DNA of 64,000 nt from Nitrosomonas communis (GTDB lineage: Bacteria; Pseudomonadota; Gammaproteobacteria; Burkholderiales; Nitrosomonadaceae), in assembly GCF_900114745.1 (NCBI RefSeq), contig NZ_FOUB01000002.1:1-64000 (forward strand), written 5' to 3'. The translations under genes and the position numbers were made by a program. Under the pieces are notes generated by a model. That model was not told where the DNA came from and did no database searches. It saw only the letters and a list, made by a program, of their open reading frames with translations. Positions 1-7,668 of the stretch are shown here, piece after piece. Positions within the stretch are counted from its first letter, which is position 1. Each line of letters starts with the position of its first letter.

Positions 1-132
1 TCCCGCTTTCCGTTTGCAGTGGGAACAGGTGGAAAATCGAATCTACCTTATATCATCGGTATCATTGTGTTGGCAGCTGCTGCTGCTTTATTCTTGATGC
101 GCGGCAAAAAAAATAAAATAGAAGTTGCATAA
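1..132 (+). CDS. C-terminal end of a membrane-anchored protein, probably AmoD/AmoE family (partial)
   Basis: The open frame enters from the left edge and stops at 130-132, giving 43 residues. They hold one hydrophobic helix (from about residue 16, PYIIGIIVLAAAAALFLM) followed by a short basic tail. That is the C-terminal anchor expected of a periplasmic protein held in the inner membrane. In beta-proteobacterial ammonia oxidisers the order amoC-amoA-amoB-amoE-amoD-copC-copD is known, and copC follows here after 113 bp. I therefore infer an AmoD/AmoE (PmoD-like) protein. The catalytic or metal-binding part is outside the window, so the family is not proven by sequence. Confidence 0.5.
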   Translation, partial: SRFPFAVGTGGKSNLPYIIGIIVLAAAAALFLMRGKKNKIEVA

Positions 133-245
133 TATACTATACAGCTTGAGTTAGCGAAAACAACATTAGAACCATGCTCATGCTCGATAATCTAAATAAT
201 ATTAGTTTATTAGAATTATCAGTTTTAAAAATGAGGAGTACTCGA

Positions 246-659
246 ATGAAAATAAAATGGTCAGTATTAAATTTAAAGCGATTTTTAGCATTATCTATAG
301 CAGTAACGGTAATGACACTGATGCATGCGAACCAAGCATTCGCGCATGCTGCTCTGGTCAAGGCTGAACCTGCTCGTCGTGCTGTACTTTCTACAGCACC
401 AACACAAATTCGTCTCTGGTTTAATGAAGAAATTGAACCTGCCTATGCATCGCTTTCGGTACTGGATAAAGATAAAAAATCCATTACCGATAATAAAGTA
501 AAGGTTCATCCAGAAGATCCAAAGTCTATAGTTTTGGAATTACCAGAACTGCACTCAGGACGATACACAGTGAAATTTCGGGTACTCTCTGTAGATGGTC
601 ATGTAGTTGATTCTGAATATAATTTTACAGTTACGGATAAAGAAAAAAAAGATGATTGA
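246..659 (+). CDS. copC: CopC periplasmic copper-binding protein
   Basis: 137 residues. The ATG at 246 is preceded by AGGAG at a 7-base distance; upstream in-frame ATGs lack a site and would spoil the signal peptide. A Sec signal ends at AFA/HAAL, which leaves His as mature residue 1, as required for the CopC Cu(II) site (His1 plus an Asp and His near the C-terminus). The DGHVVDSEY stretch supplies the DxH pair. The fold is the small Greek-key beta barrel of the CopC family. The protein binds copper in the periplasm and probably passes it to CopD, whose start codon overlaps this gene by 8 bases. Copper is the cofactor of ammonia monooxygenase, which fits the neighbourhood. Confidence 0.9.
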   Translation: MKIKWSVLNLKRFLALSIAVTVMTLMHANQAFAHAALVKAEPARRAVLSTAPTQIRLWFNEEIEPAYASLSVLDKDKKSITDNKVKVHPEDPKSIVLELPELHSGRYTVKFRVLSVDGHVVDSEYNFTVTDKEKKDD

Positions 660-2673
660 GATTATTGCTGCATTTGCTCGTTGGTCACAGCTGGTAGCTA
701 ATCTGATTATTTTTGGGAGCTGTATTTTTCTTGCTATAGCTGGACAACAAAAAGCTGTATTTGAGAGCCCCTGGGCAATTCGCTTGGAACGTGGATTTCC
801 ATGGCTAGTTGGTATCATCCTCGTTGGATTACTCGGTATTTTGGCGACAACGACAGGCGAAGCGACGGGTATTGCTGCGAATGCTTGGCGACCTGATGCT
901 TGGTTGGAAGTAGTGCAACAGACTCGCATGGGGCAAATGTGGGCAGCTCGTGCGCTATTTGCGTTAGTTTTACTAGGAGCCATTCTATACATTCGGTATG
1001 CTTACAGAGTGAGGTGGCACTATATCCTAGGTGCGGTGGCAGCATCACTTCCGTTGATTGCAGGTTCACTGGTTAGCCATTCGGCTGCAGAGGAAATATC
1101 TGTTATATCAATACTTCCCTATGTACTGCATATTCTTCTGGCAGGTGCTTGGTTCGGCGCTTTACCAGCATTTCTATTGATAATATTCAATAAGAAAGAG
1201 CCGGACAAACCATTGGATTTATTGAGCACTGAAAGCTTGAAGAAGTTTTCGACGATCGCCTTGCCAGTAATGGTCGTTTTAATGCTAACTGGTTTTATCA
1301 TTGCGGATCGAATGGTAGAGGAAGATTATCATGCGTTAGTTTCTAGTGCGTATGGCTGGCTGATAAACATAAAGCTTATGCTACTGGCTATAATTCTCGT
1401 CATCGCATATCGAGCACGCGCTAGATGGTTACCTTCATTCACGCAAGTAAATTACGTCGAGCAAATTCAAAGAGGCGGGCAGCAACTGAAGAAATGGGTA
1501 AGTATTGAATTCATACTTGCCATTATCATGGTATTATGCGCGACCATTTTGTCTAATACCATACCTGCAAAACATGCTACCGTAGAGAACTGGCCTTATT
1601 CTTTTAGATTCTCAATTGATGCCACTTGGAGTGAACCATATACGCCTCTTCTCTTCTGGAGTGGTGTGGTGTTATTGATACTTGCGGCTGGTTCGGTGTG
1701 GTTAGGCATTAAAAACAAATGGGAAATTAAAAAAAGAGTTGGAATACCAGCGAGCTTAACAATTGCCTCTTTAGCCATAGCCTTGCCTCCTTTAGCAGTG
1801 GACGCTTATCCGGAAACTTATCAAAGTACGCCGGTACCTTTTGATGCTATTTCCATTTCTAATGGATCGGTCCTTTTCTCACAAAATTGTACTTCCTGTC
1901 ATGGCCCGCAAGGTAAAGGTAATGGAATACTTGCCAAAACATTTAATCCGCCGCCCGCAGATTTACTGACCGAGCCTCACACAGCTAGGCATACAGCCGG
2001 TGATTTTTTCCATTGGTTAACATATGGCATAGCAGCAACAGGTATGCCTGGTTTTTCCAATAATATGTCAGAAGAAGATCGCTGGGATGTTGTCAATTAT
2101 ATGCATGGCATGTCACGTGGCTATCAGGCGCGTTTACTGAGTCCCATGGTTGTTCCTGAGAAACCATCGATTGGGCCGCCTATTTTTTCCTATTTTGCAC
2201 ATGATAGCTCCAGTGGTTACTTGAAGGATTTCCGTCAGGAAAAGAATGTGATGCTCGTGTTATTTACATGGCCACAATCACAAGATCGTTTACAGGAATT
2301 GAAAGCGTCTTATGACAAGCTACGCGAACTTAGTACAGTCATCCTAGCCGTTCCAATGAATAAGCTCGATCAACAGGAAATAATACAGATTGCAGCGGAT
2401 ATACCTTTTCCCGTGGTTACAGAAGGAGCTCAGGAGATCAAAAATAGTTATATTCTGTACCGAAGGACTTTAACTCATCCAGATATCCTTGGTGAAGGGA
2501 TCATTCCAGAGCATTTAGAGTTTTTAGTGGATCGCTTTGGCTACTTACGTGCAAGATGGATACAAGATAGAGATGAAAGTGGGTGGGATAATATGGATTT
2601 TCTAAAACAACAGTTGGTTCAGCTTAATAGTGAAAAGGAAATTCTTCCACCACCAAGTGATCATGTGCACTAA
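652..2673 (+). CDS. copD: CopD-cytochrome c-thioredoxin-like fusion, copper import/handling
   Basis: 673 residues, starting inside the end of copC (translational coupling). Residues 1 to about 390 form nine or ten membrane helices of the CopD family, which is thought to carry copper across the inner membrane. The chain then exits to the periplasm and carries a class I cytochrome c domain with C413-TS-C-H417 and a likely Met ligand in GMPGF. The last 150 residues resemble a thioredoxin/SCO-like fold (strands around VMLVLFTW and a late FLVDRFGYLRARW) but have no CxxC pair. Plain CopD is about 300 residues, so two extra domains are fused. The electron-transfer role of the extra domains is inference. 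Confidence 0.85.
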   Translation: MIEIIAAFARWSQLVANLIIFGSCIFLAIAGQQKAVFESPWAIRLERGFPWLVGIILVGLLGILATTTGEATGIAANAWRPDAWLEVVQQTRMGQMWAARALFALVLLGAILYIRYAYRVRWHYILGAVAASLPLIAGSLVSHSAAEEISVISILPYVLHILLAGAWFGALPAFLLIIFNKKEPDKPLDLLSTESLKKFSTIALPVMVVLMLTGFIIADRMVEEDYHALVSSAYGWLINIKLMLLAIILVIAYRARARWLPSFTQVNYVEQIQRGGQQLKKWVSIEFILAIIMVLCATILSNTIPAKHATVENWPYSFRFSIDATWSEPYTPLLFWSGVVLLILAAGSVWLGIKNKWEIKKRVGIPASLTIASLAIALPPLAVDAYPETYQSTPVPFDAISISNGSVLFSQNCTSCHGPQGKGNGILAKTFNPPPADLLTEPHTARHTAGDFFHWLTYGIAATGMPGFSNNMSEEDRWDVVNYMHGMSRGYQARLLSPMVVPEKPSIGPPIFSYFAHDSSSGYLKDFRQEKNVMLVLFTWPQSQDRLQELKASYDKLRELSTVILAVPMNKLDQQEIIQIAADIPFPVVTEGAQEIKNSYILYRRTLTHPDILGEGIIPEHLEFLVDRFGYLRARWIQDRDESGWDNMDFLKQQLVQLNSEKEILPPPSDHVH

Positions 2674-2737
2674 TGTTTAAATCTACTATAACTTTTTAAA
2701 GTATTCTTGTCTTAATTAATACTCCAGGAGAAACTGA

Positions 2738-3226
2738 ATGAGAAGACTGGTCGTTACATCTATTTTGTTGAGTATGATGTTGATGATGTCACATTTTGCT
2801 TTGGCCCATACAGAAGGGCATTTAGCCACATTAACACCACCTAACGGTGGTCAACTTCGAGCATCTGGTCCCTTCCATTTAGAATTAGTAGCTAAGGATG
2901 GCGAATTAACGCTGTATATAACTGATCATGGGGATAATCCAATTCCCACGAATGGAGGGCAAGGAAAAGCAAATATCCAAGTAGGTAAGGAAGGGAAAAA
3001 ACAATCTGTTGTATTGGAGCCAGTGTACGCCAATATAATGAAAGCGAAGGGAGATTTCAAAATTACGCCTGAAACTACGGTGGCTGTTTTTTTAGCCATT
3101 CCAGGCTATGAGACCCAAGGCGCAAATTTCATGCCGCTAGCGTCGAATGGAGAGGGAGGAGAGCATCACCACCACCATCATCATGACGATGACACTGCTG
3201 ACAAAGAGCGTGAGCATACACACTAA
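2738..3226 (+). CDS. His-rich periplasmic protein of the copCD operon
   Basis: 162 residues with a clear Sec signal (MRRLVVTSILLSMMLMMSHF, cleavage near ALA/HTEG) and AGGAG before the ATG. The mature chain starts with His, has a beta-rich middle, and ends in a run of seven His followed by three Asp and a final HTH. Such a tail binds divalent metals. It lies 64 bp after copD on the same strand and precedes a hairpin, so it probably ends the copper operon and buffers or delivers copper in the periplasm. I do not recognise a named family; the metal is inferred from context only. Confidence 0.7.
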   Translation: MRRLVVTSILLSMMLMMSHFALAHTEGHLATLTPPNGGQLRASGPFHLELVAKDGELTLYITDHGDNPIPTNGGQGKANIQVGKEGKKQSVVLEPVYANIMKAKGDFKITPETTVAVFLAIPGYETQGANFMPLASNGEGGEHHHHHHHDDDTADKEREHTH

Positions 3227-3280
3227 TAAATAAATTGCTGAAATAATTCCATTTATTAATAATAAAGAATTTTTGGTAGT

Positions 3281-3331
3281 AAACACAATAAAGGAGTAAT
3301 TTTTGATAAATTTGCTCCTTGTTGTGTGTTT
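3281..3331 (+). terminator. Imperfect hairpin after the copper operon
   Basis: AAACACAATAAAGGAG (3281-3296) pairs with CTCCTTGTTGTGTGTTT (3315-3331) apart from a small bulge. The strongest part is AAGGAG/CTCCTT. It lies 55 bp after the last stop of the copper operon. The U-tract is weak, so function as a terminator is probable but not certain. Confidence 0.5.
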
Positions 3332-3556
3332 GTCTCCGCATAAAAAATTTCTCATGATAATAAGAGATATGTTTTCTTCTATTTTCTCTGAAAGAGAAAC
3401 TGTGCACACTCACACTATAACTTCGTCGTAATTCGATATTTGCATGTTATATCAAAAACCTTGTTCACCCGGTAAATGCGTACATAGGATTTCCGCCGTC
3501 CAGAACATAATGGGTTTATGCAGCGCCATAATTTTCAGTTTAAAAAATTTATATTT
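3332..3556. other. Intergenic stretch, no feature recognised
   Basis: Between the copper-operon hairpin and the IS5 relic. I see no reading frame with family resemblance, no RNA gene and no strong repeat; only a small TTCTC/GAGAA stem near 3376-3390. Confidence 0.4.
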
Positions 3557-3560
3557 CTAA

Positions 3561-4346
3561 CAGGCCGCTGAAAAACCTTCAAGCTACGTTAGAACTCAAA
3601 AAAGCAAACTATTTTAATTATTATGCACGGCCATGAACCCTCTCGGCAGGTCATTGAAGGTGGTAGTAGATACATACTCAAGGGGATGTATCGGCAATTT
3701 GATGCTGTTTATTCACAAAAGGCCGCCCCTCGATTCCACCTGAACGGTTCTTGCCAATTTCGCTACTACAGGTATTGTTTACGATCCGCTCTGAGCGGCA
3801 ACTTGTTGAGCACATTGCGTACAACCTGCTTTACCAATGGTTAAAGATCACGGCCATGATACTGATGCGCATATCAGGTTAGTATAGGAGTTGGCCATCA
3901 TTCCGCACGTGGAAGGCAAACGCAAGGGCAGTGCTGTACCGAATGACATTTGTCAGAGCGAAGGTTATATGATCAGTCTGAAAATTTGCAGGCGAATCAA
4001 ACAAGTATTCGGTTGGATAAAGATAGTAGGTGAGATGCGCAAGCTGAAACTGATCTGACAAGAATAAATCCATGGACAGTTCAGGTTCATTGCAGCCATT
4101 TATAATTTTGTGCGCATTGGGAACTTGATTGGTTAGTGGTCAGGTTCACACACATAAGGAAATTCACACTCAAAATCAGCCGTGAGTGTGCGGACAAAGG
4201 AAAAAAATCAGACATTACAGAAAATTTGAGTAAAGATGCTCAAGATAGAGCATCTTTAGAAAAAATAGCTTAAAAAAACAACTAAAATACTTCCTGTTTT
4301 TTAAAACAGAATTTCAGATGAAAGTACGGAGTTTTTCAACGGCCTA
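3561..4346 (+). mobile_element. Internally deleted IS5-family insertion sequence with target duplications
   Basis: Imperfect terminal inverted repeats mark both ends: AGGCCGCTGAAAAAC at the left and the complement of AGGCCGTTGAAAAAC at the right. CTAA is repeated directly outside each end (3557-3560 and 4347-4350), matching the 4-bp YTAR target duplication known for the IS5 subgroup. The 786-bp element is about half the length of a full copy and carries only broken transposase pieces. The right end stops 40 bp before the antiporter gene, so the relic may contribute to that promoter. Confidence 0.85.
3623..4135 (+). pseudogene. IS5-type DDE transposase remnant
   Basis: Pieces of one transposase appear in shifting frames. 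An N-terminal piece reads IKGMYRQFDAVYSQKAAPRF (DUF772-type start). After a frameshift near 3750 it continues as LLQVLFTIRSERQLVEHIAY, typical of this family. A large internal deletion follows, then the C-terminal part reads HDTDAH, RRIKQVFGWIKIVGEMRKLK and IAAIYNFVRIGNL, with in-frame stops. The middle with most DDE residues is missing, so the gene is dead. Confidence 0.8.
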
Positions 4347-4386
4347 CTAAGCTTATATCGCTAAAGAGTGGAAATAAGGCAGTCAG

Positions 4387-6051
4387 ATGCACGGACCCTT
4401 CGAAGAGTTGGCATTTATATTGTTTACCACAAGTATTATTGGGGTAATAGCTGTTCATTTTCGACAGCCGGTACTTGTTGCTTATATTGCTGCAGGTATT
4501 ATTGCAGGTGAAACCGGCTTCGATCTAGTTAGAGCGCATGATCAGATTGATCTTTTGGCTCAAATTGGTATATCTATTTTGCTTTTTCTAGTTGGGCTGA
4601 AACTGGACTTGCAACATATACGCCATATCGGTCCTGTGGCCCTTGCTGCTGGAACAGCACAGCTAGTTATTACTAGTTTATTAGGTTTTCTATTGATTAT
4701 CCTACTTGGTAAGAACTGGCAAACCGCTGTTTATATAGCAATCGCACTCTCTTTTTCCAGTACTATTATTATTGTTAAGCTATTGGCTGATGACCGAGAG
4801 ATTGATTCTTTGCATGGACGTCTTGCGATCGGTATTTTGATTGTGCAGGATATCGCTGCAATTCTGGCCATGATGAGTATAAGCGCCTTAGGGAATGATA
4901 TAGAGGCAAGTGGTTGGAATGAATGGTTGAGTGCTGTTTCATTTCTTATTCTACGTGTAGGTTTAGTTACACTACTTTTGTTTGTGGCTATCTGGTATAT
5001 CATGCCACCATTAATAAGACTCGTTGCTCAATCACAAGAAATGTTACTAATCTTTGCCATTGCTTGGGGTACAGCACTTGCAGCTATGGGTGAATGGGCT
5101 GGTTTCTCAAAAGAAGCGGGTGCATTTGTGGCAGGCTTTTCCCTGGCCTCCACTCATTTTCGTGATGCGATTTATGCACGCTTAACAGGGATTCGCGATT
5201 TCCTGTTGCTTTTCTTTTTCATTGATTTGGGTGCAAAGCTCGATTTTAATTCGTTAAGCGGAGAACTGTGGTCTGCTGTTGTGTTATCTGTATTCGTGCT
5301 GATTGGTAAACCGATAATCGTTATGATTATCATGGGATACATGGGATACCGTAAACGAACTAGTTTTCAAGCAGGTCTAACCATGGCTCAAATAAGTGAA
5401 TTCTCCATCATTTTTATAGCGATGGGTATCACTCTCGGTTACCTAGAGCAGGATGTGCTTGGTCTAGTAACGCTGGTAGGTATTGTCACGATTACACTTT
5501 CTGCTTATATGATTCTGAATTTACAGCACATATATGTATTTCTTGCAATTGCATTGAGTATTTTCGAACGTGCCCATCCTTATCGAGAAATTTCAATTGA
5601 GCAGCAGCGGTTAATGTCAAATGAGCCCAAGATCATTATTTTTGGATTAGGACGATATGGAGCTAGAGTGTTAATCAAGCTGCATAACCATGGCGTTGGG
5701 GTATTAGGAGTGGATTTCGATCCTGAAGTCATAAGAACATTGAAGCACCGAAATGTGCCTGTACAATACGGAGATGCGGTAGATCCCACCTTTCTCAGTT
5801 CATTGCCATTCACAAATGTTGACTGGATTGTTACGACTATTCCAGAATGGGATGCTAATCGAGCATTACTCCACGCACTCAAAGAAACAGGGTTTAAAGG
5901 GCGCATCATTGGCATGGCTCGGGATGATGATCATGCCTTGGCTTTAAAGCAAGGGGGTGTAACAAGGGTAATTAATATTTTTCAAGAAGCAGCAGATCAT
6001 GCAGTCGATTATCTTGTGCAGAAAATTGAAGATCAGGAAAAAATATTATGA
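4387..6051 (+). CDS. CPA2 cation/proton antiporter with RCK (TrkA-N) domain, KefB/YbaL-like
   Basis: 554 residues. Residues 1 to about 395 form the 12-13 hydrophobic segments of the Na+/H+ exchanger (CPA2) fold. From about 412 a Rossmann-type TrkA-N domain starts with IIIFGLGRYGARV and ends near the C-terminus; it should bind a nucleotide and gate the pore. This layout is that of KefB/KefC and YbaL, which export K+ in exchange for H+. No ancillary KefG/KefF gene is next to it. AAGG lies 7-8 bases before the ATG. The promoter region abuts or overlaps the IS5 relic. The ion specificity cannot be read from sequence. Confidence 0.85.
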   Translation: MHGPFEELAFILFTTSIIGVIAVHFRQPVLVAYIAAGIIAGETGFDLVRAHDQIDLLAQIGISILLFLVGLKLDLQHIRHIGPVALAAGTAQLVITSLLGFLLIILLGKNWQTAVYIAIALSFSSTIIIVKLLADDREIDSLHGRLAIGILIVQDIAAILAMMSISALGNDIEASGWNEWLSAVSFLILRVGLVTLLLFVAIWYIMPPLIRLVAQSQEMLLIFAIAWGTALAAMGEWAGFSKEAGAFVAGFSLASTHFRDAIYARLTGIRDFLLLFFFIDLGAKLDFNSLSGELWSAVVLSVFVLIGKPIIVMIIMGYMGYRKRTSFQAGLTMAQISEFSIIFIAMGITLGYLEQDVLGLVTLVGIVTITLSAYMILNLQHIYVFLAIALSIFERAHPYREISIEQQRLMSNEPKIIIFGLGRYGARVLIKLHNHGVGVLGVDFDPEVIRTLKHRNVPVQYGDAVDPTFLSSLPFTNVDWIVTTIPEWDANRALLHALKETGFKGRIIGMARDDDHALALKQGGVTRVINIFQEAADHAVDYLVQKIEDQEKIL

Positions 6052-6094
6052 TCACAGCTAAAAAAATTGTTTATTTTAAGGTAACTTGGCTGCA

Positions 6095-6124
6095 GTATTG
6101 CTGTTACAGCATGGTGTGCAATAC
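6095..6124 (+). terminator. Weak hairpin after the antiporter gene
   Basis: GTATTGC (6095-6101) and GCAATAC (6118-6124) form a 7-bp stem with a 16-base loop, 44 bp after the stop. There is no U-tract, so this is only a candidate. Confidence 0.25.
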
Positions 6125-6260
6125 CCGATTGAGTGGACAGTAAGGGATATTAATATTCACTTCAATTGGCTTCATTTCATCAATCAGCTTTCAGTCTCTC
6201 ATTAATTCAGATATAAAATCATGATTATTCTCATTTAATAAGATAGCAACCAAAAAGTAG

Positions 6261-6290
6261 AAGCAGGTAAATCACAATAATTACCTGCTT
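6261..6290 (-). terminator. Hairpin terminator of the small periplasmic protein gene
   Basis: AAGCAGGTAA (6261-6270) and TTACCTGCTT (6281-6290) form a perfect 10-bp stem with a 10-base loop. Read leftward it is followed by CTACTTTTTGG, giving a U-tract for the gene that ends at 6325. It may also stop rightward transcripts from the antiporter gene. Confidence 0.7.
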
Positions 6291-6324
6291 ACTTTAAAAA
6301 TAATTTACTAAAATAAGAAGTAGC

Positions 6325-6678
6325 TTATCTAACGGTTTTTGACATTTTCCTATGAGCAGCGGCCATCTCACTGTTTCGTTCTGCCGCTTTTTCATATTTG
6401 TTTAACAAGGCCTCATGATGTGCTTGAAAATCCTGGCCCTCACGACCATAGTAATAACTATGAATTTCGTATTCTTTAAGTAGCTTTTTTTGCTCTTCCC
6501 CTTTTAAATTCATTTCTTTAGCCTCATTTTCATAGTATTCAGCTAATTTATTATGATCTGGGGGAGCGATTGTTTTTACCTCGGGATCAGCTGTATTTAG
6601 TGATTCAGCGGATACAGGAGCGATGGAAGCTAGAAAAATAAGAATGACCAGGCTTGTGAAGAATATTTTTGTTTTCAC
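6325..6678 (-). CDS. Small periplasmic helical protein, unknown function
   Basis: 117 residues. A Sec signal (MKTKIFFTSLVILIFLASIA, cleavage near VSA/ES) is followed by a charged, almost wholly helical chain. A Glu/Lys-rich segment, DHNKLAEYYENEAKEMNLK, and a second His/Tyr-rich segment suggest an antiparallel helical hairpin or coiled coil. AAGGAGA lies upstream of the ATG (GGAGACTCATCGTG read leftward). Similar short secreted helical proteins with a D-H-x2-L-A-x-Y-Y motif seem familiar from related betaproteobacteria, but I cannot name a family. The gene stands alone between the antiporter and the silent region. Confidence 0.7.
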   Translation of the reverse strand: MKTKIFFTSLVILIFLASIAPVSAESLNTADPEVKTIAPPDHNKLAEYYENEAKEMNLKGEEQKKLLKEYEIHSYYYGREGQDFQAHHEALLNKYEKAAERNSEMAAAHRKMSKTVR

Positions 6679-7668
6679 GATGAGTCTCCTTAGATAGATA
6701 AATAAAAGGAAATCTCACTGTTATTTATAAATATTCAGAATGTTTAAATTATTTTGATCCAAGCAACAGTGAGATATATAGAGCATTTTATCGGTCTTTT
6801 AGATGATGTAAAGCATTCATCATCTTTGATTACTTAGCTGGGCGAAATTGCATGTATGTAATCAGCCCGGCTGGCCCGGCAAATAGCAATGGTTTGGCTA
6901 ATTTTTCCAACGTTTAATATTTGAGTACAATCTTACTGACTTTGGCCATGCAAAGAATGCGAGTGATGTGAGTTAGCTTTATTTAGGGGTATCAACGTGA
7001 ATCGTGTCGAGTCCAATAAGCCAGGATAAATAATGCTACTATTTCCTCGGTCTATGAGAGTACAGGTGGCTCGATAATACATTATGCTAATTGCTATCGA
7101 ACATCAGCTCCACGTTTTACAAGGAGTTCCCGCAGAATAGATCAGTGACAAAGATTCTCATCCATGCAATAACAACTCGGAAAAGTTAGTGCGATGAACA
7201 AGCACTGCAAGTAAATCTATAGTTTATTTACTTGGAGCAACCTCATCTCAACAATTAATTTTCGCCTAAAAACCAACCAGTAGTTAGGATTGTCCATCCA
7301 CTTAACCTCTTTTAGGATACTCTCGCTCGAAACAAGATTGGGAAAGCCGATAACTTAAATATTTTTCGCGGCGTACTCTTCTTTTCGAATTCCTCTATGA
7401 CCCAGGGGTATATATTTATAAAGAATAGCCATAAGAGTTAATTTCTAGTCACCGTTAAACTTTCAAAATGACACCATCCATTTCATCAATGGTAGCTATA
7501 ACTATCATTATTCATCAAGATTTATTTTTCACTCAGGAGAAATATGGACAGGATTTATTTTCATAAGATAAGATCATAAAGATATAGCTTAATCGTAGCT
7601 TGGACCGTAGCTGAACTGACTGATTCTCACGAACTTAATCATTTTCCCAATAAAGAAGGAAATGTCTT
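6679..7668. other. 990-bp intergenic region before ftsH, no gene supported
   Basis: No frame of useful length reads as a protein on either strand. Small stems occur: AGATGATG/CATCATCT at 6801-6825 and AGCTGGGC/GCCCGGCT (one G-U) at 6836-6876. A short leftward stretch near 7093-7131 reads LRELLVKRGADVR, like part of an ankyrin repeat, but stops surround it. The last 100 bp presumably hold the ftsH promoter. Confidence 0.4.

Noticed and set aside
3623-3844. 73-residue rightward open frame
   Set aside because: It is the N-terminal piece of the broken IS5 transposase, with the wrong frame after about 3750; not a gene.
7093-7131. Leftward LRELLVKRGADVR, like an ankyrin repeat
   Set aside because: Too short, with stops on both sides and no second repeat; could be chance.
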